DNA of 64,000 nt. It comes from Bacteroidota bacterium (GTDB taxonomy: Bacteria > Bacteroidota > Bacteroidia > Bacteroidales > Lentimicrobiaceae). How positions within the stretch are numbered: the first letter of the stretch is position 1; the number at the start of each line of letters is the position of its first letter. Below, in pieces: positions 17,689-24,917 of this stretch. The notes under the pieces are model-generated. The model did not search any database. It was not told the origin of the DNA and saw only the letters and a program-made list of their open reading frames with translations. The translations under genes were made by a program, and so were the position numbers. The stretch lies in assembly GCA_009773515.1 (NCBI GenBank), contig WSXX01000001.1, positions 216,097 to 280,096 on the forward strand, written 5' to 3'.

Positions 17689-17785
17689 TGAGCAGCACCC
17701 CCTCAACCAAGCCATACCCACGAAATTCATTGAACTTTTAGGTAAGATCCCGAATACAGCGTCAGGAGTTAATCTTCCCGTTTAA
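17689..17785 (+). pseudogene. 3' tail of an unidentified gene (copy 2)
   Basis: The frame PLNQAIPTKFIELLGKIPNT... ends NLPV-TAA at 17783-17785. It is related to the tail at 14145-14243 (shared IP.T..K..ELLGKI.NT). No start codon belongs to it. The convergent Crp/Fnr gene ends six bases further on. Confidence 0.5.
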
Positions 17786-17790
17786 AAATT

Positions 17791-18495
17791 CTAACCTTTC
17801 TGACTAATCTCAAACATTCTGTCGTAATCAAGGATATGCAGATGCTTGCATTCTTCTTCTATCAGTTTTTCCTCTTTGAAACGGGTAAGAATTCTGGCAA
17901 CGCTTTCAACCGACATACCGGCAATTTCAGCAAGTTCCTTTCTTGACAATTGGAGTGGAAATTTGTGTTGCTTATAGATTCGGTTGGCCAGACATAGCAA
18001 TACATCGGCAAACCTTCCATAAGTCTGTTTTTGAGTCAGGCAGAAAAAGCGGCCGCTGATAATGGAATTATAATCTGCAAGAAATCCAACTACTTTTATT
18101 GCAAATTCAGGGTTGGATCTTAATAGTTGCTTAAAGGTATTGGAATCGATCAACTGAATGCGTGTATCAATATATGCCTGAGCAGAAAACTGGTAAACAG
18201 AATTTCCTTCTGAAAGTGTAGAAAGTCCTATAATATTGCTTGGAGGCATTATATGGAGCACCAGATTATCATTGGAGTTACTTTCCATATAAATTTTTAC
18301 AAGCCCTTCCTGAACAAGCATAATTTGCCCTGCAGGAGTTCCCTGCTTGCAGATGATTTCACCCTTACGGTAATTTACGACCGCCATTTTTGAGTTTATC
18401 AGTTCAAGCTCCTGCGATGACAAGAGCTCGATGCACGATCCTGTGTTACCACCGATTGCACAACTATGCTGCATACTCATCTGTCCTTCTGTCAT
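17791..18495 (-). CDS. Crp/Fnr family transcription regulator
   Basis: The 234-residue protein has a cyclic-nucleotide-binding-like domain at about 22-140 (YRKGEIICKQGTPAGQIMLV, GLVKIYMES) and a C-terminal HTH_Crp at about 165-225 (LSRKELAEIAGMSVESVARI). Cysteines occur at 12, 21 and 49, but the CX2CX5C iron-sulfur pattern of E. coli FNR is absent, so the ligand is unclear. It is divergent from the octaheme cytochrome operon. A perfect TTGAT-N4-ATCAA box lies 58 bases before its start, which suggests control of itself and of the cytochrome operon, probably in response to oxygen, NO or redox. Confidence 0.9.
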   Translation of the reverse strand: MTEGQMSMQHSCAIGGNTGSCIELLSSQELELINSKMAVVNYRKGEIICKQGTPAGQIMLVQEGLVKIYMESNSNDNLVLHIMPPSNIIGLSTLSEGNSVYQFSAQAYIDTRIQLIDSNTFKQLLRSNPEFAIKVVGFLADYNSIISGRFFCLTQKQTYGRFADVLLCLANRIYKQHKFPLQLSRKELAEIAGMSVESVARILTRFKEEKLIEEECKHLHILDYDRMFEISQKG

Positions 18496-18552
18496 TTAGA
18501 TATAATTAATTAGTTAAATAGCAAGCTTTCCTGCAAAGAAACAAAAATTTCC

Positions 18553-18566
18553 TTGATTTACATCAA
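18553..18566. promoter_or_regulatory. FNR/CRP-type operator TTGAT-TTAC-ATCAA
   Basis: A perfect inverted repeat TTGAT-N4-ATCAA equals the FNR consensus. It lies between the Crp/Fnr gene (58 bases from its ATG) and the cytochrome operon (113 bases from its ATG). The regulator next door is the obvious candidate to bind it. Confidence 0.75.
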
Positions 18567-18678
18567 AGATTATTCTGTTGAAGAAAGGAGAAAAGCATGT
18601 TCAGGTTGGTGGCTTAATATTCATTTAACAATAAGCTTACTACTACTTTCGCATTGTTAATTTATTCACAATCGGACC

Positions 18679-20274
18679 ATGAACAATATTCTTCAAAAAA
18701 TCACTTCATTTCTGGTCGTGCTGGTGCTGCCTGCACTGGTGATCTTCGCTACAGTGCACTTCGGAAACAAACGTGGAATTCCTGAGAAATTTGAATATCA
18801 GAACAGAGCTGATATTGAAAAAAAAGTTGATCACGCCGAATTTGAAATTCTTCAGCAGGAATTCAAAAGACCTCAGGATCTGACCGCAGCTTGCCTTTCT
18901 TGTCACAACAAAAGAGATGACGAATTGATGGCTTCTGCACACTGGAGATGGGAGCGTGAAACCACACTTCCAAATGGCCGCGGAACCGTTACAATAGGAA
19001 AGAAAAACCTGATCAACAACTTCTGCGCTTCAGCCGAAAGCAATAACGGATCGTGTATGCGCTGCCATATTGGTTACGATTGGAAAGATAAAACATTTGA
19101 TTTTGAAGACCCAACCAATCTCGATTGCCTGGTTTGCCACGACAATACTAACACTTACAAAAAACGCAAAGGTGGTGCAGGTATGCCAGCTACTGCCGAA
19201 AATGCAACTGCTGAATTTCCGGTTCCCGACTATAATTACGTTGCGCAGAATGTGGGAAAACCACTCAAAGAAAATTGTGGATTTTGTCATTTTCACGGCG
19301 GCGGGGGTAACAATGTAAAACATGGTGACCTTGAAGAAGCTATGCTCAATTGCTCACGTTATGTTGATGTTCACATGGCAAAAGCCGGTCAGGATATGTC
19401 GTGCAACGATTGCCATCTTACCGAAAGGCACAATATTACCGGCAGAGCCTACAGTGTTTCATCTGAAAACAACAACCGCGCTTACTGTGAGTCCTGCCAT
19501 ACAGATACGCCGCATAACGATAAGGTAATCGATATGCATAATCACAAAGTTGCCTGCCAGACCTGTCACATACCTGTTTACGCAAAGGTCAACCCAACGG
19601 TAATGTATTGGGATTGGTCAGTAGCCGGCCGCACAGATGAGAATGGAAATAAAATTACCGAATACGATGCCAACCACAAATACAGCTACTTATCAATTAA
19701 GGGAAAATTTGTTTGGGATGACAATGTTAAACCTGACTATATGTGGTTCAATGGCACTGCTGACCATTTTCTTTATGGTGATACCATAAGCGAAATACCT
19801 GTAAAAATAAACACGCTTATGGGTAGCTACGAAGATCGGGATTCGAAAATATGGCCGGTAAAAATTCATCGCGGAAAGCAACCCTTTGACGTTGAAACCA
19901 AAGAAATTGTAAACGTAAATGTATTTGCCGAGAAACCCGGACAGGGCGCTTTCTGGGAAGATCTCAGATGGGACACTGCCATTCAGATAGGGATGGAATA
20001 TGTTGGCAGATATTACAGCGGACAGCATGACTTTGTTTCCACTGAAATGTTCTGGCCCCTCAACCATCAGGTTTCTCCAAAAGAATACACCCTTCAATGC
20101 GCTGACTGTCACACTCGAAGTGAAGATGGACGACTTGCTAACCTTGCCGGCTTCTATCTTCCCGGGCGCGATTATGCAAAAGGCGTAGATTATACAGGGT
20201 TTGCAATTATTATAATTTCACTTCTGGGAGTAATTGTTCATTCAATAATGAGGATTGTTGCCCGTAAACACTAA
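18679..20274 (+). CDS. Octaheme c-type cytochrome, tetrathionate reductase (OTR) family
   Basis: The 531-residue protein has an N-terminal signal/anchor (7-28). Eight CxxCH heme sites have their His at 76, 130, 154, 204, 246, 274, 297 and 478, with a long gap before the eighth. A C-terminal membrane helix lies at about 507-525. Heme count, spacing and the wide gap fit the octaheme tetrathionate reductase family, whose Shewanella member reduces tetrathionate, nitrite and hydroxylamine in vitro. Here it is probably anchored on the periplasmic side and takes electrons from the cytochrome b encoded 17 bases downstream. The true substrate is unproven; the rhodanese neighbours argue for a sulfur compound. 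Confidence 0.87.
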   Translation: MNNILQKITSFLVVLVLPALVIFATVHFGNKRGIPEKFEYQNRADIEKKVDHAEFEILQQEFKRPQDLTAACLSCHNKRDDELMASAHWRWERETTLPNGRGTVTIGKKNLINNFCASAESNNGSCMRCHIGYDWKDKTFDFEDPTNLDCLVCHDNTNTYKKRKGGAGMPATAENATAEFPVPDYNYVAQNVGKPLKENCGFCHFHGGGGNNVKHGDLEEAMLNCSRYVDVHMAKAGQDMSCNDCHLTERHNITGRAYSVSSENNNRAYCESCHTDTPHNDKVIDMHNHKVACQTCHIPVYAKVNPTVMYWDWSVAGRTDENGNKITEYDANHKYSYLSIKGKFVWDDNVKPDYMWFNGTADHFLYGDTISEIPVKINTLMGSYEDRDSKIWPVKIHRGKQPFDVETKEIVNVNVFAEKPGQGAFWEDLRWDTAIQIGMEYVGRYYSGQHDFVSTEMFWPLNHQVSPKEYTLQCADCHTRSEDGRLANLAGFYLPGRDYAKGVDYTGFAIIIISLLGVIVHSIMRIVARKH

Positions 20275-20291
20275 CCGAAAAAACAAAGGAA

Positions 20292-20915
20292 ATGGAAAAA
20301 ATAAAAGTCTTCTCCCGATTTGAACGCTTCTGGCACTGGACCCAGATGGCTACGGTTATTCTGCTCACAATTACCGGTTTTGAAATCCATGGGAATTACA
20401 CACTATTTGGCTTTGAAGCATCGGTCAGATTGCACAATGCAGCTGCAATCACATTTATAATTCTCGGAATAATTACAATATTCTGGCTTATTGTCACCGG
20501 ACAATACAAAAATTTTATTCCTACAACTGAGAAGTTCAAAGAACAACTGCAGTATTACACTTCAGGAATTTTCAAAGGTGCAGCACATCCTACCAAGAAA
20601 TCATTTGGCAACAAACTGAATCCACTGCAAAGGGTAATTTATCTGGGTCTGTTGATTTTGATATTCCCGGTTCAAACCATCACAGGACTACTTTATATGT
20701 ATTACCACTATCCTCAGAACCCGATTGATGCCAACGGTTTGTGGTTTGCAGTGATAACACACACATTCGGAGCCTTTCTGATGGTTGCCTTTGTAATAGT
20801 TCACGTTTACATGACCACAACCGGCCACAGACTCTCCACAAACATCAAAGCCATGATCTCCGGGTATGAGGAAGAGCCTGCAGAAGAACATAAAACCGAT
20901 AATCAACCCGCTTAA
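20292..20915 (+). CDS. Membrane cytochrome b (b561/hydrogenase-type), quinol partner of the octaheme protein
   Basis: The 207-residue protein has four predicted membrane helices. Histidines sit where heme b ligands of the Ni/Fe-hydrogenase or thiosulfate-reductase cytochrome b family sit: FWHWTQMATVILLTITGFEIH, LHNAAA, and HTFGAFLMVAFVIVHVYMTTTGHR. The tail after the last helix is short and acidic. The expected role is quinol oxidation in the inner membrane, passing electrons to the periplasmic octaheme protein encoded just upstream. The gene order resembles other multiheme c plus cytochrome b pairs. Confidence 0.85.
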   Translation: MEKIKVFSRFERFWHWTQMATVILLTITGFEIHGNYTLFGFEASVRLHNAAAITFIILGIITIFWLIVTGQYKNFIPTTEKFKEQLQYYTSGIFKGAAHPTKKSFGNKLNPLQRVIYLGLLILIFPVQTITGLLYMYYHYPQNPIDANGLWFAVITHTFGAFLMVAFVIVHVYMTTTGHRLSTNIKAMISGYEEEPAEEHKTDNQPA

Positions 20916-20926
20916 AACCAACAAAT

Positions 20927-21439
20927 ATGAAAAAAATAGTTTTTGCCATTGCCATCCTTATTGCATTTGCCGCTTGCAGCAAACAGGAAAAATTTGCTTC
21001 GGCTGACGACATGGTGGATCAGGCACTGAAAGAGATAAAATTGATTACAGCCGAAGAACTTCACGGACTGATGAATGGTGAGGAAATTTACACCCTTGTG
21101 GATGTTCGGCAGCCCGAAGAGCATTATCCCGGTTATATTCCCGGCTCAGTAAACATCCCCCGCGGCAGCCTCGAGTTTAATGTTTCTGATTCCACTTTTT
21201 GGGAAGGTGTCGGACTTTATATGCCACTTCCTGATGAAAAAATAGTAGTCTATGATCAGAAAGGAAAACGCGGAATCCTCGCAGCGCAAACCCTTCAGAA
21301 ACTTGGATATACAAATGTATTTGCCCTTAAAGAAGGATGGAAAAAATGGGAACTGACTTACCCTGATATTTTTGAAAAAAGCCTTGAAAAACTTGGCGGA
21401 GGCGGCCATGAAACACCAAAATCCGGAGGTGGTTGCTAA
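20927..21439 (+). CDS. Rhodanese-like lipoprotein without catalytic Cys, with Gly-rich C-terminal Cys arm
   Basis: The 170-residue protein has a lipobox FAAC (Cys17). A rhodanese fold covers about 38-148 (TLVDVRQPEEHYPGYIPGSV). The active-site loop reads VVYDQKGKRG (108-116), so the usual nucleophilic Cys is replaced by Asp and the standard transferase activity is unlikely. The C-terminus is a flexible arm GGGGHETPKSGGGC with Cys170 as last residue, recalling the Gly-Cys swinging arm of SoxY or the tail of small sulfur carriers. I infer a sulfur-carrier or substrate-binding role in the envelope. It lies 11 bases after the cytochrome b gene. Confidence 0.8.
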   Translation: MKKIVFAIAILIAFAACSKQEKFASADDMVDQALKEIKLITAEELHGLMNGEEIYTLVDVRQPEEHYPGYIPGSVNIPRGSLEFNVSDSTFWEGVGLYMPLPDEKIVVYDQKGKRGILAAQTLQKLGYTNVFALKEGWKKWELTYPDIFEKSLEKLGGGGHETPKSGGGC

Positions 21440-21493
21440 CCCCCTTCTCTAACTTAAATTCAATAAAAACCCACACCTAAAACAAACAACAAC

Positions 21494-22462
21494 ATGAACA
21501 AACTAATGAGATTTTTCCTGATCCTGGCCATTGTACCGGCGCTTGTACTAACAAGTTGCAAAAAGGACGAAACCTTTAATTCTCAAAATGAATTAATAAC
21601 CTATTTAAAAACACAAAATCTAGATATTAATACTATCATTGGTGGTTTTGTGGTTGGAGCACCACCCGCTGACGAAGTTGCTACATTCATCAGTTCAAAA
21701 TACATTATCGACATCCGAAGTGCAGATGAATTTGCTCAGGGACACATTGAAGGTGCTATCCGGGTTGATCTTAAGAACATCCTTATCGAGGCAGAAAAGG
21801 CAAATAGTAAACCGATTGTTGTAGTTTGTAAAACAGGTCAGACTGCAACTCACGCGGTAGCTTTACTACGTTTGTCAGGATATACAACCGCCACAGCCCT
21901 AAAATGGGGAATGAGCAGTTGGAATTCAACACTTGATGTTTGGTCAAATAATATTGACAATATTGCCGAAGGTAGTGCAAACTGGACAACTGATGCAGCA
22001 CCTGCAGTAAAAAACTTTGGAAGCCCTGTATTTACTACAACCTCTACACAAGCTGAACTTATTCTAAAAGAGAGGGTAGCCCTTGTACTTGAAGAAGGTT
22101 TTATGACTGTGCAGCCAAGCGATGTTTTAGCAAATCCTTCAAACTATTTTATCAACAACTATTTTAGCGAAACTGATTATGTTGGCTTTGGTCATGTTAA
22201 AGGAGCATATCGCATTAATCCTCTGCTAGTCGTTGAAGGTCAGGTAAATAATCTTGATCCATCAAGTCAAGTTCTGACATATTGTTATACAGGACAAACT
22301 TCAGCTGCAATTACAGCTTACCTGAGGGTAATAGGTTATAATGCAAAAAGCGTAATGTGGGGCATGAATAAATTTTCCAACGCAAACGCTGCATGGGCTG
22401 AATCCCCTAACAAATGGAAATCAACAATGTCAAAGAACCTTCCTATTGTAACCGGTAACTAA
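21494..22462 (+). CDS. Double rhodanese lipoprotein
   Basis: The 322-residue protein has a lipobox LTSC (Cys22). Two rhodanese-like domains lie at about 55-155 and 195-310, each with a proper active-site loop: VVVCKTGQTATH (Cys112) and LTYCYTGQTSAA (Cys264). Both Cys are followed by the xxGQT/S pattern. A lipoprotein is exposed to the periplasm or outer membrane, so it would move sulfane sulfur (from thiosulfate, tetrathionate or polysulfide) outside the cytoplasm. It lies within the operon, 54 bases after the preceding gene. Confidence 0.83.
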   Translation: MNKLMRFFLILAIVPALVLTSCKKDETFNSQNELITYLKTQNLDINTIIGGFVVGAPPADEVATFISSKYIIDIRSADEFAQGHIEGAIRVDLKNILIEAEKANSKPIVVVCKTGQTATHAVALLRLSGYTTATALKWGMSSWNSTLDVWSNNIDNIAEGSANWTTDAAPAVKNFGSPVFTTTSTQAELILKERVALVLEEGFMTVQPSDVLANPSNYFINNYFSETDYVGFGHVKGAYRINPLLVVEGQVNNLDPSSQVLTYCYTGQTSAAITAYLRVIGYNAKSVMWGMNKFSNANAAWAESPNKWKSTMSKNLPIVTGN

Positions 22463-22472
22463 TTCTACTTTG

Positions 22473-23534
22473 ATGAAAAAACTGATTTTTGCAATTTTCG
22501 CTATAGCAGCTCTCAGCACAACCCGGGTCTCAGCTCAGGGTTGTGGGGGAGCCCCTTCGGAAGAAGGAATAAAAATGTTCGGGTTTCTACAATCGCAGTA
22601 TAAATACTCGCTTACTGAACCAACAACCAACACTTTTAGCTTTGAAAGGGCGCGTATCGGAGCTATGGGCAAAATTCCTTATGATTTTTCTTATTACCTC
22701 GTTTTGGAACTTAGTCCTTTTATGTCAGCAAGACCAGAGGATAATAGTGCATATCTTTTAGATGCGTTTATTACTTATGATCGATTTAAAATGGCAAAAC
22801 TCTCAATGGGTTCGTTTAAAACTCCGTTTGGGATGGAAACAAATACACCATGCAACGGGCTAATGACAGTTTACCGTTCAAAAGCAACTCTACAAATGGT
22901 ATCACCTTTCCGGGATCTGGGATTAATGCTGTTGGGGGGTGATGAAAATACTCTTGTCCAGTATCAGCTTGGTTTAATGAATGGATCTGGCTTGCTTATC
23001 CCAACTGGTAAAATTGATGATAAAAACAGGAAAAAAGATGTAGTGGGACGCTTTGTAGTTCACCCTGTAGATTTCTTGAATGTTGGTGGAAGTTTTCGTT
23101 ATGGGTATCCTGGTGATAACAATAATGAAGCAACAAGGCTAAGTCTGGGACTTGAATTAAAGGCTAAGTATTCAGGCTTTACTTTGTTGAGTGAATTTAT
23201 TTATGATGAAGGAGCTCTGAATGATGCTGCTGGCGGATGTAGCGGCACTCCGGTTGATATAGGAAAAGTTCGGAAAGGAGCTTACGTTTCAATGGCTTAT
23301 ATGTCAAAATGGAATGTAGAACCGGTTTTTATGTATGACTTTTTTCATAGCGGATTCATGAATACTTCTTCTGGTCAAGATATTCCCATTGAAGAAAAAT
23401 ACAATACTCTGACTTTTGGTTTGAATTATTTCTTTAATGACTGGACTCGATTACAGGTTAACTACTTGTACAGAGCAGAAACTCTGGAACAAAAAAACGA
23501 CGAAATCGTTGTTCAATTACAGGTTAAATTCTAA
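22473..23534 (+). CDS. OprO/OprP-type porin of the sulfur operon
   Basis: The ATG at 22473 is preferred over a TTG one codon earlier; the protein is 353 aa. A signal peptide (1-22) is followed by mature QGCGGAPSEEG. The remainder is alternating beta strands with the porin-family features FSFERARIGAMGKI, FKTPFGMETNTPCNG and a C-terminal strand VVQLQVKF ending in Phe. The family forms anion-selective outer-membrane channels (phosphate/polyphosphate in Pseudomonas). In this operon it may admit an oxyanion such as thiosulfate or tetrathionate, which is inference. It starts 10 bases after the double rhodanese gene. Confidence 0.8.
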   Translation: MKKLIFAIFAIAALSTTRVSAQGCGGAPSEEGIKMFGFLQSQYKYSLTEPTTNTFSFERARIGAMGKIPYDFSYYLVLELSPFMSARPEDNSAYLLDAFITYDRFKMAKLSMGSFKTPFGMETNTPCNGLMTVYRSKATLQMVSPFRDLGLMLLGGDENTLVQYQLGLMNGSGLLIPTGKIDDKNRKKDVVGRFVVHPVDFLNVGGSFRYGYPGDNNNEATRLSLGLELKAKYSGFTLLSEFIYDEGALNDAAGGCSGTPVDIGKVRKGAYVSMAYMSKWNVEPVFMYDFFHSGFMNTSSGQDIPIEEKYNTLTFGLNYFFNDWTRLQVNYLYRAETLEQKNDEIVVQLQVKF

Positions 23535-23550
23535 TTAAAAACTAAACGAA

Positions 23551-24402
23551 ATGAAAAAACTTTTTTTAACTGCCATCGCTTTTGTTGCTTTGGGCATAGT
23601 TGCTCAGGCTCAGGATCTCATTACTGTTGCCGAACTGAGCTCAAAAATAAAAGATGCAAATTACGTGGTTGTTTCTGCCGAAGTTGAAACTGAATATGCA
23701 AAAGTTCATATCAACGATGCTGTAAACGTTTCCTATAAAAGCCTGGAAAAAACAGGTGGAGTTGAAGGACTCCTGCAGTCTCCTGCCGAACTCGCAAAAA
23801 TTTTTGGCGCAAAGGGACTCAGTGAAAAGAAAACCATTGTAGTTTATGACGAAGGAGCCGGTAAATATGCAAGCAGGCTTTATTGGACACTGAAGTACAT
23901 GGGAGCTCCTAATGTAAAAATTCTTGATGGTGGTATGGTTGCATGGAAAGCTGGTCGTAAACCGGTTACCAAAAATCCATCTACCGTAAAACCCGCAACT
24001 TTTACCCCTGCGCTGAACAAAGCTATTTATGCCGACATGAAAGAGGTACAAGCGGCTGCAGGAAATGCAAAAGTTATACTGGTTGATTTACGTGAAGTAG
24101 CTGAATTCACAGGAAAAGACCCGAAAAACAACAAAGGTCGTATCCCTGGTTCGGTTAATGTAGATCACACAACTTTAAATGCTGCAAACAGTCTTTATAA
24201 ATCAAAGGCTGAGCTTGAAAAACTCTTTACAGCAGCCGGTGCAACCAAAGACAAAACCATTATTCTTGTATGTCCTACAGGTGTAAGAGCAGGCAAAGGA
24301 TACTTTGCACTGAAATCCATCCTTGGATATCCGAACGTTAAAGTTTATGAAGGTGGCGTTAATGAATGGGCTGCCACAGCTTCAAACAAATTAGACAAAT
24401 AA
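23551..24402 (+). CDS. Periplasmic thiosulfate sulfurtransferase (two rhodanese domains)
   Basis: The 283-residue protein has a signal peptide (1-20, AQAQ). An N-terminal rhodanese domain (about 22-140) has loop VVYDEGAGKYASR without Cys and so is inactive. A C-terminal rhodanese domain (about 155-280) has the catalytic loop LVCPTGVRAGKG (Cys241, CxxGxR). An inactive plus active tandem is the classic layout of thiosulfate:cyanide and mercaptopyruvate sulfurtransferases; the CPTGVR loop is closer to thiosulfate-type enzymes. It is the last gene of the operon, followed by a terminator. A free signal peptide rather than a lipobox distinguishes it from the two lipoproteins upstream. Confidence 0.87.
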   Translation: MKKLFLTAIAFVALGIVAQAQDLITVAELSSKIKDANYVVVSAEVETEYAKVHINDAVNVSYKSLEKTGGVEGLLQSPAELAKIFGAKGLSEKKTIVVYDEGAGKYASRLYWTLKYMGAPNVKILDGGMVAWKAGRKPVTKNPSTVKPATFTPALNKAIYADMKEVQAAAGNAKVILVDLREVAEFTGKDPKNNKGRIPGSVNVDHTTLNAANSLYKSKAELEKLFTAAGATKDKTIILVCPTGVRAGKGYFALKSILGYPNVKVYEGGVNEWAATASNKLDK

Positions 24403-24420
24403 GTGTAGTTTGTGTTTTTG

Positions 24421-24460
24421 AAACCGGATACTGCTAAAGCGGTGTCCGGTTTTTTTTTTG
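24421..24460 (+). terminator. Rho-independent terminator of the octaheme/rhodanese operon
   Basis: AACCGGATAC and GTGTCCGGTT pair over 10 bp (one G-T) around a 10-base loop. A run of T follows the right arm. It lies 18 bases after the last stop codon. Confidence 0.9.
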
Positions 24461-24743
24461 CATAAATTTTATAACCCTGATAAAAATGTTATCATTATGT
24501 GATTGTATTATTATGTCGTTTGGTTAATGAATATTGTCTTTGACTCCGCTCAGACTGACAGTCATCCTGAACGGAGTCGAAGGATATTTGGTTCACTTAT
24601 CAGCAAATTCGAAACATAAAATAAACGATATTGAATTGTATTTCAGAAATATAGGCCCATAAATCAATCAATCTGAGCCGTCATTTAATAAATAAAAAAA
24701 AACTCTTGTTAATTATTATTACTTAATCTAATTTTACAGTTTG
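24461..24743. other. Intergenic stretch with a scattered hairpin motif
   Basis: No gene is seen. A hairpin GACTCCG...CGGAGTC at about 24541-24580 contains the phrase GTCATCCTGAACGGAGTCGA, which looks like a dispersed intergenic repeat. The rest is AT-rich and featureless. Confidence 0.5.
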
Positions 24744-24766
24744 CTTAGTGTATCATTTACACAAAC
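24744..24766 (+). promoter_or_regulatory. Predicted PUL operator, copy 1
   Basis: CTTAGTGTA-TCATT-TACACAAAC has the palindromic core GTGTA-N5-TACAC. The same 9+9 bases with a different N5 occur in reverse at 47416-47438, ahead of the other SusC/D operon. A hairpin CCTGCAA-atac-TTTGCAGG follows at 24780-24798. Confidence 0.7.
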
Positions 24767-24917
24767 AAAACTCCTTTTTCCTGCAAATACTTTGCAGGCG
24801 AATAAGGCGATCTTCTTTTCAGATTTTTTGATTACTTTTATTGGTTACAAATAAGGATTGAATACTTTTTAACTCAACAATAAAATTTCAAAAACAAATC
24901 CACAAACACACACACAC

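Noticed and set aside
10908..17785. Standard integron
   Set aside because: No tyrosine recombinase/IntI gene is in the window, only one segment resembles attC, and the leader is present three times. I keep the term integron-like.
24541..24590. Rho-independent terminator near 24.55 kb
   Set aside because: The GACTCCG/CGGAGTC stem has a long loop and no T-run; it matches a scattered intergenic repeat, and a better terminator already lies at 24421.
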